From: Bacteroidales bacterium
GTDB taxonomy: Bacteria; Bacteroidota; Bacteroidia; Bacteroidales; UBA932
Assembly: GCA_017617035.1 (NCBI GenBank)
Contig: JAFZWV010000026.1
Location: 1 to 64,000, forward strand
DNA: 64,000 nt
Direction: 5' to 3'
The notes below the pieces were generated by a model. That model saw nothing but the letters and a program-made list of their open reading frames with translations, ran no database searches and had not been told where the DNA came from. The translations under genes and the position numbers were made by a program. Each line of letters begins with the position of its first letter. Position 1 is the first letter of the stretch. Shown here one piece after another: positions 40,339-49,737 of this stretch.

Positions 40339-42657
40339 TTATAGTAATTCGAACGAAGCAGAATTGGCAGTTCTGGAGTCTCCTCCGATGAAGACCTGGA
40401 ACTCTCCGGGCTCAGCACCGTAGACCATATCCTGATTCCAGAAGGACAGAGCATCGATGCCGATCTCAAAGCTCAGGGTCTTTGACTCTCCGCTCTGCAG
40501 AAGCACTTTCTCGAAACCCTTCAGTTCGCGCACCGGACGCGACACGGAAGCCTTTACATCTTTAATATAAAGCTGCGCAACTTCCTTTCCTGCCACCGCT
40601 CCGGTATTCGTAACAGTAACGCTTGCGGTAATCTTCTCCCCCGCCTTCATCGATGTCGCGGAGAGAGTTACAGGGCTGTACTCGAAAGTGGTATAGCTCA
40701 GGCCGTATCCGAAAGGATAAACAGGATCATTGTCGACATCCAGGTAGTTCGAGCGGAACTTGATGAACCACTGACCGTTTCCGTCAGCGCCCTCAAGAGG
40801 ACGTCCCGTATTCTTATGCGAATAATAAATAGGAATCTGACCCACATTCTTAGGGAAGGTCATAGCAAGCTTACCCGAAGGATTCACATCGCCGAAGAGA
40901 ACATCAGCAATAGAATATGCCGCCTCCGTTCCTCCATACCATACGTTAAGGATGGCCGGAACATTTTGGCTCTCCCACTCTATCGTAAGCGGACGGCCGT
41001 CGAACAGGACGAGCACGACCGGCTTGCCGAGCTTGAGCAGGGCCTTCAGCAACTCTTTCTGAACGTCGGGGATATCAAGGTTCGTACGGGAAGAGCTCTC
41101 GCCCGACATCTCTGCCGACTCTCCGAGCGCGGCGACTACAACATCCGAGCGCAGGGCGACTGCGATAGCCTCGGCCAGCATAGCCCTATCCGAGCGGCTG
41201 TCGCGTCCGAGATCCTTGCCGAACATGGTCGAATTGGCCTCGAGGGTAGCGTCCTCGCACAGGTTCGAGCCCTTTGCGTAAAGCACCTTCACGTCGGGGC
41301 CGGCGACTTCCTTCAGACCGTCGACAAGCGAGGTAGTGCGGGCGTGCTGGGCAGCCACGCTCCAAGTTCCGGGCATATTGTTTCCGGCGTTCGCGAGGGG
41401 GCCGATAACCGCGACCGTGCCCTTGCGCTGCAGCGGGAGCACCGGCTTACCCTTGAATTCGTCGTTCTTCAGGAGCACGTACGACTCGCCGGAGATGCGG
41501 CGGGCTACCGCGCGGTTCTCGTCGGAATAAACGACCTTAGCCGCCTCTTCCTCACGGCAGAACTTATACGGGTCGTCGAACAGGCCGAGCTTGTACTTCG
41601 CCTCGAGGACGCGGCGGCATGCCTGGTCGACCGTCTTCATCTTGATCTCGCCCTTCTCCAGGCCTGGTTTCGTCTGGGTCAGCAGCGCTTCCGCGACCAT
41701 GTCCATGTCCATACCGGCATTCAGCGCACGGACTCCGACTTCATGGTAGTCACCCACCCCGTGCATGATGCACTCCGAGATGCCGGTGTAGTCCGAGACG
41801 ACGAAGCCGTCCCAGCCCCACTGCTCGCGCAGCACGTCTGTAAGGAGCCACTTGTTGACGGACGCGGGCACGTCGTCGACCACGTTGAACGAGGCCATGA
41901 ACGATCCGGCGCCTGCGTCGGCCGCGGCTTTGTAGCCGGTCATATACTCGTTGAACATGCGCTGATGGGACATATCGACCGTGTTGTAGTCGCGGCCGGC
42001 CTCCGCGCCGCCGTAGAGCGCGAAGTGCTTGACGCACGCCATAATCTGGTCTTTGGAGGCAAACTGCTCGCCCGGGCGGCCTTGGTAACCATAGACCATG
42101 GCCTCGGCGATACGGGCGTTGAGATACGGGTCTTCGCCGCTACCCTCGCTTACACGGCCCCAGCGGGGATCACGCGCAAGGTCGACCATGGGGCTGAATG
42201 TCCATGCGATACCGTCGGACGAAGCCTCGAGCGCGGCGATGTGGGCCGACTCCTCTACCGCGGCCATGTCCCAGGTGCAGGCCAGGCCGAGCGGAATCGG
42301 GAAGGTCGTTTCGTAGCCATGGATGACGTCCATGCCGAAGATGAGCGGAATCCCAAGGCGGGACTGCTCCACCGCAATCTGCTGGTATTTGCGAATCTCG
42401 GCGGCGCCCTTTACATTGAACAGGCCGCCGACCTCGCCTTTGGCGATGCGCTCCTCGACATTGATGCTGGCGCCCTCACCGGTAACGATAGTTCCTGCAA
42501 CCGGGAGATTGAGCTGGCCAATCTTCTCCTCGAGGGTCATCTTTTTCATCAGACCGTCGATGAATTGGTCCATCTTGGCGTCTTTGTAAACAGCTTTGTT
42601 GCCAGTGCACCCGAGTGCTAGAGCGGCAAGAAGTAGAAGGCTTAGGGTCTTTTTCAT
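40339..42657 (-). CDS. GH3 beta-glucosidase lipoprotein, locus 2
   Basis: A 772-residue glycoside hydrolase family 3 enzyme with lipobox Cys17 (ALALGC). The N-terminal barrel carries GIPLIFGMDVIHGYETTFP, SPMVDLARDPRWGRVSEGSGEDP, VKHFALYGG and the nucleophile motif GFVVSDYTG (Asp289). The alpha/beta sandwich and FN3 C-terminal domains follow. In a locus with two GH144 proteins it most likely cleaves sophoro-oligosaccharides (beta-1,2) to glucose, though beta-1,3 or 1,4 activity is possible. Last gene of the locus, 6 bases after the GH144 gene. Confidence 0.93.
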   Translation of the reverse strand: MKKTLSLLLLAALALGCTGNKAVYKDAKMDQFIDGLMKKMTLEEKIGQLNLPVAGTIVTGEGASINVEERIAKGEVGGLFNVKGAAEIRKYQQIAVEQSRLGIPLIFGMDVIHGYETTFPIPLGLACTWDMAAVEESAHIAALEASSDGIAWTFSPMVDLARDPRWGRVSEGSGEDPYLNARIAEAMVYGYQGRPGEQFASKDQIMACVKHFALYGGAEAGRDYNTVDMSHQRMFNEYMTGYKAAADAGAGSFMASFNVVDDVPASVNKWLLTDVLREQWGWDGFVVSDYTGISECIMHGVGDYHEVGVRALNAGMDMDMVAEALLTQTKPGLEKGEIKMKTVDQACRRVLEAKYKLGLFDDPYKFCREEEAAKVVYSDENRAVARRISGESYVLLKNDEFKGKPVLPLQRKGTVAVIGPLANAGNNMPGTWSVAAQHARTTSLVDGLKEVAGPDVKVLYAKGSNLCEDATLEANSTMFGKDLGRDSRSDRAMLAEAIAVALRSDVVVAALGESAEMSGESSSRTNLDIPDVQKELLKALLKLGKPVVLVLFDGRPLTIEWESQNVPAILNVWYGGTEAAYSIADVLFGDVNPSGKLAMTFPKNVGQIPIYYSHKNTGRPLEGADGNGQWFIKFRSNYLDVDNDPVYPFGYGLSYTTFEYSPVTLSATSMKAGEKITASVTVTNTGAVAGKEVAQLYIKDVKASVSRPVRELKGFEKVLLQSGESKTLSFEIGIDALSFWNQDMVYGAEPGEFQVFIGGDSRTANSASFELL

Positions 42658-42663
42658 ATGATA

Positions 42664-44247
42664 CTATTTCCAAGTAAATCCGAGTTTTATCAGGCCGGCC
42701 TGAACATCCTCGTCCTGCATGAAGCAGTTCCAGAGGAGGCCGGTCTTGTAGTTCTCCATCATGACCACGATAGGGCCCTGGTCGATGGCAATGTATGAGT
42801 TTGCGAACCAGTTATACTTTAGGGCGAAGGCGTCGTAGAAGCCGTACAGGCCCCAGAGATGGTCGCCTAGTACGTAATAGAAGTATTTCATAGCCGCCAT
42901 TGACTCGTTTGGTGAATAAGGGAAAGATGCCAAGGCGGCGGTAGGAGCTATTGTGCCGGTATCTTTATTCGGACACGACGCAATGTAACCGTCGTAATAA
43001 TCCGAGGCAGTAAGTCCCCAGCATTCTGAGCTGTAGCCATAACCGGCGGTAGAGTTTACACAATACTCATAGTTGGTGCGGACGTGTCTGCAGAGCTGCT
43101 CCCAGTGGTCTGCATAGGCGTCTTTCAGTTTCCTCGGATCCAGTCCAAGGTAGGAGTAATGTACGAAGAACAAAGGGTTTTTGTAGTTGTAGGTATTGGT
43201 TCCCTTCCAGCCTTCGTCATACACTTGTTTTGTTATAGGGTAAGTAGGAGACGAGGCCGCCAGTATGTAGGTAATCAGGCACTCGTTCCAACTTCTGATT
43301 TTCATATTCATGTCCCAGCCGTAGTTGGGCGACCAGTGCCAGTACAGGACATTTTGTCCGCCGCGCTGGAACCAGGTCCATTCGACTCCCTCCCAGAGGG
43401 TCTTGATGCCGGAACGTATCTCCGTTTCGGTAGCGTTGGAGCCGGTGAAGTAGTGTTTTACGGCCAGAAGCCCTTCGATCAGGAAGGCCGTCTCGACGAG
43501 ATCGGCGCCATCGTCCTTGGCCCCGAAAGGAATCGCTTTTCCGGTTTTGCCGTTGAGCCAATGCGGCCATGCGCCATGGAAGCGCTCTGAGCCCAGGAGG
43601 AAACGCACGATTTTTAGCATGCGCTGCGCCCCCTCTTCCCTGCTGATCCACCCATGTTCGATGCCGACCGGGATGGTCATGATTCCGAAGCCGCTGCCTC
43701 CGGAGGTCACAGTATCGCCCGAGCCAAGCCGCTCGCGCGCCAGGCCGCAATCGGGATGGGCGTAATCCCAGAAATATCCGAACGCCGCCTTTTGAACCTT
43801 TTCAAACAGCTCGTCGTCGGGGATACGGGGGAATTTATCGGAAGAATCGTAGGCCGTAGTAAAACGGAATTTGTAGTCGTAAAGCAGGTTAATCCCGAAA
43901 TTGGGGCCCGAATAGAAGTTTATCGATATTGAAGTATAGGGCGGTAGAGCATGGTTTGACGCAAGAATAAGGTCACGACCCTCGACACTTAAGTCGAAAA
44001 GGTCTGATGACACTCCCATTATAATAAGATTATTGGAGTCGAACTTGCGTATATCCAGCTCTTTACTGAAAGTGAAGCGATATATCACCGCCTCCGAGAC
44101 ACCGGTTGGGACCGTATTCTCGGAAATGGTTTTTCCATTGAAAGAGATCGACACTATCTCAGCATCGCGAACGACAGGTGTCTCTTCCTCCTCTGGAGTA
44201 CATGCAAACAGCGCTGCAATCAAAAGTAACGCTATAAAACGCTTCAT
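42664..44247 (-). CDS. GH144-type glucanase with Ig-like N-terminus, lipoprotein, locus 2
   Basis: A 527-residue protein. The ATG at 44247 gives the lipobox Cys16 (LFAC), so it is preferred over the longer frame from 44286. Residues 25-130 form an Ig-like domain (AEIVSISFNGKTISENTVP). The rest is the alpha-barrel glycoamylase-like domain: GLARERLGSGDTVTSGGSGFG, ERFHGAWPHWLNG, YWHWSPNYGWDM, and YGFYDAF ... YIAIDQGPIVVMMENY. These motifs fit GH144 (endo-beta-1,2-glucanase and relatives). It is paralogous to the 49738 gene. Activity on beta-1,2-glucan is inferred from the family. Confidence 0.85.
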   Translation of the reverse strand: MKRFIALLLIAALFACTPEEEETPVVRDAEIVSISFNGKTISENTVPTGVSEAVIYRFTFSKELDIRKFDSNNLIIMGVSSDLFDLSVEGRDLILASNHALPPYTSISINFYSGPNFGINLLYDYKFRFTTAYDSSDKFPRIPDDELFEKVQKAAFGYFWDYAHPDCGLARERLGSGDTVTSGGSGFGIMTIPVGIEHGWISREEGAQRMLKIVRFLLGSERFHGAWPHWLNGKTGKAIPFGAKDDGADLVETAFLIEGLLAVKHYFTGSNATETEIRSGIKTLWEGVEWTWFQRGGQNVLYWHWSPNYGWDMNMKIRSWNECLITYILAASSPTYPITKQVYDEGWKGTNTYNYKNPLFFVHYSYLGLDPRKLKDAYADHWEQLCRHVRTNYEYCVNSTAGYGYSSECWGLTASDYYDGYIASCPNKDTGTIAPTAALASFPYSPNESMAAMKYFYYVLGDHLWGLYGFYDAFALKYNWFANSYIAIDQGPIVVMMENYKTGLLWNCFMQDEDVQAGLIKLGFTWK

Positions 44248-44304
44248 AAATAATAAGGGCAGGGCTGCGCAGGGCAGCCCCGCCACTAAGTAAAGGTAAT
44301 GTAA

Positions 44305-45177
44305 TTAGTCGATGTTTGCAACTTCTGCGTCGTAGAGAGCCTTGGCCTCTTCGGCGGTAAGAGCGCGCTTGTAGATACGGAACTCATCGAGACCAGCCTC
44401 ATCCATGTGGCCGATCCATGCATCGCCCCACTGGAAGCCGTCGTAGTAACGAACAGGCCAGTTGCCGATCCAAAGCTGAGCAGCGTTCATGAACTGGAGG
44501 TCGCCTACGGGCTGTGCAGGATCACCGACAACGCAAGGTACGTCAGCCTCAGGAGTAACGTCTACACCATTGCAGTATGCGTGGAACTCGGAAGAAACAT
44601 TGTCGTAGGTAACGATAATGTGGTTCCAGCGTCCTGCAGGCCAGCAATCTGCATAACCGTCATTCCAAGTCTTCCAGACAGATCCTTTTTCGCCCATCCT
44701 AAATTCCCACTTGTAGGTAAGGAAGCCAGCGCCGGTAGCGGTACGGTCGACACTCATTCCGAGGTTGCCCCAGCATGCATCCGTAGGATCGGAGATGTTG
44801 AAGTACATAGGAACGGGAGCGTGGTCATAGTCGATCTCAGCCTGCTTGAGCCACAGAGATACTGTGAAGGCCTTGAGGTCCTTAAGAGGGCAGTTCTCGC
44901 CGAGGTCATAGGCAAGATAAGAGTTGACTGTTCCGAAATAAGCCTTTCCGGTACGGCCAGCCTTGAAGTTGTCGGCGTTGCCGCTTCCTTCAGATGCGAG
45001 GGTGAAATCACCAACCTCAGGAGTAGCTGACTCCATAGGGAGATAAGCTACGAGGTCTGCCTCAGCGACGGTAATCTTCGCTTTGCCATTGGCTCCCTTC
45101 TCGGGACCCTTGTTCTCAGGGGTACATGATGCGATAACTGCAAGTGCTAAAACACTGATTGCAAAAATCTTTTTCAT
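44305..45177 (-). CDS. LamG-like (concanavalin-type) surface lipoprotein, locus 2
   Basis: A 290-residue lipoprotein (Cys18 in AVIASC) with a LamG/jellyroll domain (about 45-280): YLPMESATPEVGDF, KAFTVSLWLKQAEI, RWNHIIVTYDNVSSEFHAYCNGV and IGHMDEAGLDEFRIYKRAL. It most likely binds glycan on the cell surface, in the place of SusE/F proteins. It lies between susD (gap 48) and GH144 (gap 57). Confidence 0.85.
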   Translation of the reverse strand: MKKIFAISVLALAVIASCTPENKGPEKGANGKAKITVAEADLVAYLPMESATPEVGDFTLASEGSGNADNFKAGRTGKAYFGTVNSYLAYDLGENCPLKDLKAFTVSLWLKQAEIDYDHAPVPMYFNISDPTDACWGNLGMSVDRTATGAGFLTYKWEFRMGEKGSVWKTWNDGYADCWPAGRWNHIIVTYDNVSSEFHAYCNGVDVTPEADVPCVVGDPAQPVGDLQFMNAAQLWIGNWPVRYYDGFQWGDAWIGHMDEAGLDEFRIYKRALTAEEAKALYDAEVANID

Positions 45178-45225
45178 AATGTTTGTTTGTTAGTTAATAA
45201 AAAAGGTTGATAAATAAAGTGGTTT

Positions 45226-46713
45226 CTAATATGTATATCCTTCGCTCGGGTCAAGAGCCGTGTTAAGGGTTACCTGGGTTGAAGGATAAGGGAAATATCC
45301 GTGGAAATTGGTCTTGGCTTTTGCCACCTGGGCGCCAACTACGTCTCCGACCTTTCCAAGGCGGATAAGGTCGAAGATGCGGTTGCCTTCAAGGGCAAGC
45401 TCTGCACGACGCTCATCGTAGATATTGTCAAGAGTAGCCGCAGTATTTGTTATACCGGCACGGTTCTGGACCAGATGAAGTGCGTCGTCTGCGCTTAGAC
45501 CGCATGATCCAGCGGGAGCTCCATTGGCGAGAGCCTCAGCATAAATGAGGAGAATCTCGGCGTAGCGGATCAGGCGGATGTTGTGGTCATAGCCATAGGC
45601 GTTCGTATTGTACGTATTATAGACGTTGGGAGTATAGACCTTTCCGTTGTAGTACTGATTGGGGCACTTGCTGCTGATGTAGTCGCCCTCAGGAGTAGTA
45701 GTATCCCTCTCAAGGAAGGTGATCGCCTGACGCTTTGCATCTCCCCTGCCCTCGAAGAAGGCCTTCAGGTTATCGTTCGGGACATTGAATCCCCAACCCT
45801 GCATACCGGACGGCTCGTTGTTGCGAGGTCCCTGGTAATACGCGTATGTAAGGTAGGGAGCGTCTCCTGAAGTCTGACCGAGATCTGAAGCCTCGATTTC
45901 CATGAGCGATTCGTTGCAGCCTTCGCCGTCGACCGAGAAGAGGAAACGGTAATCGGCCTGGAGACCGAACTTACCGGAAGCGATGATCTCGTTTGCGGCT
46001 GCGGCTGCGGTAGCCCAATCGGCCCTATACATAGCATGCTTTGCCTTAACGGCGAGAGCAGTATACTTGGTGTAGCGTGTACCCCATGCCTTGCCATAGG
46101 ACTCGGGAAGAGTGTCGATGGCCTCGTCGAGATCTTTGCACACATATTCGTAAAGCTTATCCAGCGCTACGGGCGGGTTATTGGCGAGCTCATCGGAGGT
46201 CATATTGCCCTCAACGATGGGGACAGCTCCGAAAGTACGCATGAGTTCCAGGTATGCATATGCCCTGATGACCTTTGCCTCGTTGGCGCACTCGCGGCAA
46301 TAACGCCTGTTGTCGTCGGTAGTCATCTCATTGTAGTAGAGGACCTCCTGGATAAGAGCGTTGTTGGCAGCCGAGATTACATTGTAGTGATCAACCCAGA
46401 AGCTATTGAACATGTAGTTGTAAGGAGTGAAGGTATATTCATCCATTTCCTTGGCGTACGCATTGTCAGTAGGGGTTGAGCCCTTATCTGAGTCGTCGGA
46501 GGTAACATCAGTTATGCAGATATACGGGAACCAGTCGACGGCACGCATCTGAGCATAAGCTGCACTTACAGGCTGGAAGATATTTTCAACCTTGGTATAG
46601 TCGGTTCCTGTCGAGGGCACTGTGCCTTCTACGCGAATATTGAGGAAATCGGAGCAGGAAGCAGCGATTGCGACTGCTGCGGCGAGCGAAAGAATGTTTA
46701 TGATCTTTTTCAT
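45226..46713 (-). CDS. susD: SusD/RagB lipoprotein, locus 2
   Basis: A 495-residue SusD. The ATG at 46713 (MKKIINILSLAAAVAIAASC, lipobox Cys20) is preferred; the longer frame to 46740 would overlap susC by 14 bases. SusD features are YMFNSFWVDHYNVISAANNALI, NEAKVIRAYAYLELMRTFGAVPIV, and IRYAEILLIYAEALANGAPA. Partner of the susC gene ending 13 bases upstream. It binds the locus substrate at the cell surface. Confidence 0.95.
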   Translation of the reverse strand: MKKIINILSLAAAVAIAASCSDFLNIRVEGTVPSTGTDYTKVENIFQPVSAAYAQMRAVDWFPYICITDVTSDDSDKGSTPTDNAYAKEMDEYTFTPYNYMFNSFWVDHYNVISAANNALIQEVLYYNEMTTDDNRRYCRECANEAKVIRAYAYLELMRTFGAVPIVEGNMTSDELANNPPVALDKLYEYVCKDLDEAIDTLPESYGKAWGTRYTKYTALAVKAKHAMYRADWATAAAAANEIIASGKFGLQADYRFLFSVDGEGCNESLMEIEASDLGQTSGDAPYLTYAYYQGPRNNEPSGMQGWGFNVPNDNLKAFFEGRGDAKRQAITFLERDTTTPEGDYISSKCPNQYYNGKVYTPNVYNTYNTNAYGYDHNIRLIRYAEILLIYAEALANGAPAGSCGLSADDALHLVQNRAGITNTAATLDNIYDERRAELALEGNRIFDLIRLGKVGDVVGAQVAKAKTNFHGYFPYPSTQVTLNTALDPSEGYTY

Positions 46714-46726
46714 GACTCTCTGCATT

Positions 46727-49700
46727 TTAGAAGTTGACATTCACGCCGAGCGTGTAGATAGACTGCATCGGGTAGACACTGCTGTCGATGCCGGTGCTGA
46801 TAGGAGATCCGCCGATTTCGGTGGTGAATCCGTTGTAACCGAAGAGAGTGAGCGGACGCTGAGCTGAAACATAAGCCCTTACGCTCTTGGCCCACTTCAT
46901 TCCGGAGAATGTGTAACCGACCTGGACATTGTTGATACGGAACGAAGAGCCGTCTTCGAGATAGAATTCGTTGCAGGTCTGTACGAAAGAAGTACCTGCA
47001 GCTTCTGACGAAGGATAGCTGGTTCCCATGTTGTCCTTGGTCCAACGGTTATTGTAGAAGTCGACATCGTAGTTGGCCTCGGAGAAGACACCGCGCTGCA
47101 TCCTCTTGTTGTTGAGAATCTTGTTGCCGACCTGGAGGTTGAGTACCATCGAGAAATCCCAGTTGCGATAGTTAGCTCCGAGATTGAATCCCATCATAAG
47201 CCATGGAAGCGGACTTCCAAGATAGGTGATATCGTCTGCGTTGATGACCTTGTCATCATTCATATCCTTATACTTGGGGAAACCGGCGTCCTTGATGTTC
47301 TGCGAGACTGGATCCTGAAGGGCTTCCTTCTCGGAAGCGTAAATCTTGTCAATCTTGTAGCCCCAAAATCCGCCGATAGGATAACCTATGGCAGCACGGG
47401 TTGCATAGTTACCGTTGATTTCTGTACCCGGGACATAGTCGTATTTACTGAGCTCAAGTCCGGAGAGCTTGGTAACACGGTTCATGTTAAAGGTAGCATT
47501 CATTCCGAGATTGTAGCTGAAGTCTGCGCTGACTCGTTCGGCCCAGCTGAGCGAAAGCTCCGCTCCGAGGTTCATTACGGAACCATTGTTGGAAAGAAGG
47601 TTGGTTGTACCGCCTCCTGCAGCGATAGGAGTGTAGAACACTACGTTGTCGGTGACGCGGTCATAGAGGTCGAGTTCACCGTGGAGCTTACCCTCCACCA
47701 TGGAGAAGTCAGCACCGATGTTGGCCTCGGTCACGACCTCCCACTTGAGGTAGTTGTTATAAACTGTCTGAGCACCGACTCCGTCGTATACGGTATCGCC
47801 GAATACTGCGGAAGCGCCCATTCCGGATGCTCCGAGGGTGACAGAAGAGTTGGCCGGAACATTATCGTTACCAAGCATACCCCAGGAAGCGCGGAGCTTT
47901 AGGTAATCGAATACCTGCTGGTCCTGCATGAAGTCTTCGTCGGAAATGTTCCAACCTAGACCAATCGACGGGAAGATTCCCCACTTCTCCTGATACTTGG
48001 AGGATCCATCAGCACGGAGGGTAACGGTAGCGAGATATTTCTCGTTATAGTTGTAGGTTCCGCGGGCGAAGAATGAAAGGCCATTGTAGCGGGAAGCACC
48101 ATCGTTGGAATACTGATTCTTCGGAGATCCGTTCCTGAGATACCTTGATGCGGCGTCGAAATTCGGGACTGAATTCCTGGTACCGTTCAGCCATGAAGAG
48201 AAGTTCATTCTGACAGAGTTACCGACCATCACTGAATAAGCATGCTTACCGTTGCGCCCATTGTAGGTAAGGACGTTGTCGATAAGCTGATTGAACGAGT
48301 AACCGAAAGTCTTGGTAAATGAAGAGGTTGCAACGCTCTGGCTTCCGCCCACGTTAAACTCAGGAGTGTAATTCTGGTTGTCGTAGTAGTGGAAGTCGAC
48401 GTTATACGAAGTCTTGAAGGAAAGTTTCTCAGGGATAATGGTGAACTCAGCGTATGTTGCGAGCACTTCCTTGAGACCTGTCTCTGCCACATTGTGATAA
48501 TATGCGTTCGCGACAGGGTTGCCGTAAGCGTTTGCGAATCCGTAGAGCTGAGGAGAATCGAACTTCACGGGATAAGCGCCGACGTTGGCATCATTATAGA
48601 CGCTGTATACCGGCGGATTGAGGAATGCCTGATAAAAAGCATTGCCGTTGTAGTCGTTGCGGATGTAGCGGGAGAACACGGAGTTCATACCCATCTTCAG
48701 CCAAGAGTTCATCTTCTGGTCCAGGCGGGTGCGGATATTGAACCTGTTGTAATCGTTGGTACAGTAGTTCATGATACCGTCCTGGTAGAAGTAGCTTAAA
48801 CCGACCGAGTAGTTGGTATTGTCGGATGCGCCTGAAAAATCTACGGAGTGGCTGGTCGTGAAGGCGGGCTTTACAAGTTCCGCATACCAGTCAGTGTCAC
48901 CGTTATAGTCGGCAGCCGATATAGGAGTCCACTTGATATTATTGACATTGGCCTCGTTCATCAACTCGATATACTGGTCAGCCGAGCAAAGGTCCATGAT
49001 GTTGGTCGGGATCTGGAGTCCGCCGTAGCCCTCATAAGTGATGTTCAGGCGGTCCTTAGTACCTTTCTTGGTGGTGACGATGATAACGCCGTTTGCTGCG
49101 CGCACACCGTAGATAGCAGCCGCTGATGCATCCTTAAGGACTGTGAGACTCTCGATATCAGTGCTCGAGAGGAAGTCGATGTTATCTACAAACGTACCGT
49201 CAACCACATAGAGAGGGGTCGCATAATCGGAAATCGAACCGACACCACGTACCTTTACGGTAGGTGACGCACCAGGGGCGCCGCTGTTGATAATCTGGAC
49301 GCCGCTGACCATACCCTGAAGGGCCGACATCGGGTTGGAGGAAACCTGCTTTGAGAGTTCCTCGCCCTTGACGGTAACGATAGGAGCGGTGAGGTCTTTG
49401 GACTTCTGGGTGCCGTAACCTACGACCACCACCTCTTCGAGAAGGAGGTTGTCGGGCTGCATCGTGACATCAATCGTCGTTCTTCCGTTTACCGGCACTT
49501 CCATATCCTGGAAGCCATAGTAAGAGAAAACAAGGATTGCGTCTGCAGACACCTTAATGCTGTAAGCTCCATCGAGGTCGGTGACTGTACCGTTGTTGGT
49601 GCCTTTCTCGAATACGCCGGCCGAGATCTGCGGCCAGCCCTGATCGTCGAGCACGGTACCGCTCACTGTGATAGTCTGTGCGTAGGACACCAGACTGATC

Positions 49701-49735
49701 AGAGCTAAGGTTAGAATTGTTGCTAAACGCTTCAT
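46727..49735 (-). CDS. susC: SusC/RagA TonB-dependent transporter, locus 2
   Basis: A 1002-residue SusC. Signal peptide (MKRLATILTLALISLVSYA-Q), carboxypeptidase-regulatory-like domain (ITVSGTVLDDQGWPQISAGVF), TonB-like box EEVVVVGYG, plug with NPMSALQGMVSGVQIINSG and SSTDIESLTVLKDASAAAIYG, and a barrel ending LGVNVNF. It begins 2 bases after the upstream GH144 gene, so the enzyme and transporter are co-transcribed. Import of beta-1,2-glucan oligosaccharides is the inferred role. Confidence 0.95.
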   Translation of the reverse strand: MKRLATILTLALISLVSYAQTITVSGTVLDDQGWPQISAGVFEKGTNNGTVTDLDGAYSIKVSADAILVFSYYGFQDMEVPVNGRTTIDVTMQPDNLLLEEVVVVGYGTQKSKDLTAPIVTVKGEELSKQVSSNPMSALQGMVSGVQIINSGAPGASPTVKVRGVGSISDYATPLYVVDGTFVDNIDFLSSTDIESLTVLKDASAAAIYGVRAANGVIIVTTKKGTKDRLNITYEGYGGLQIPTNIMDLCSADQYIELMNEANVNNIKWTPISAADYNGDTDWYAELVKPAFTTSHSVDFSGASDNTNYSVGLSYFYQDGIMNYCTNDYNRFNIRTRLDQKMNSWLKMGMNSVFSRYIRNDYNGNAFYQAFLNPPVYSVYNDANVGAYPVKFDSPQLYGFANAYGNPVANAYYHNVAETGLKEVLATYAEFTIIPEKLSFKTSYNVDFHYYDNQNYTPEFNVGGSQSVATSSFTKTFGYSFNQLIDNVLTYNGRNGKHAYSVMVGNSVRMNFSSWLNGTRNSVPNFDAASRYLRNGSPKNQYSNDGASRYNGLSFFARGTYNYNEKYLATVTLRADGSSKYQEKWGIFPSIGLGWNISDEDFMQDQQVFDYLKLRASWGMLGNDNVPANSSVTLGASGMGASAVFGDTVYDGVGAQTVYNNYLKWEVVTEANIGADFSMVEGKLHGELDLYDRVTDNVVFYTPIAAGGGTTNLLSNNGSVMNLGAELSLSWAERVSADFSYNLGMNATFNMNRVTKLSGLELSKYDYVPGTEINGNYATRAAIGYPIGGFWGYKIDKIYASEKEALQDPVSQNIKDAGFPKYKDMNDDKVINADDITYLGSPLPWLMMGFNLGANYRNWDFSMVLNLQVGNKILNNKRMQRGVFSEANYDVDFYNNRWTKDNMGTSYPSSEAAGTSFVQTCNEFYLEDGSSFRINNVQVGYTFSGMKWAKSVRAYVSAQRPLTLFGYNGFTTEIGGSPISTGIDSSVYPMQSIYTLGVNVNF

Positions 49736-49737
49736 TG

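Noticed and set aside
40816..42621. Open frame of 601 codons opposite the GH3 beta-glucosidase
   Set aside because: Antisense shadow: no promoter, no signal, composition rich in Arg/His/Val; the GH3 motifs are on the minus strand.
46714..46740. SusD start at 46740
   Set aside because: It overlaps the end of susC and puts nine residues in front of a perfect lipoprotein signal that starts at 46713.
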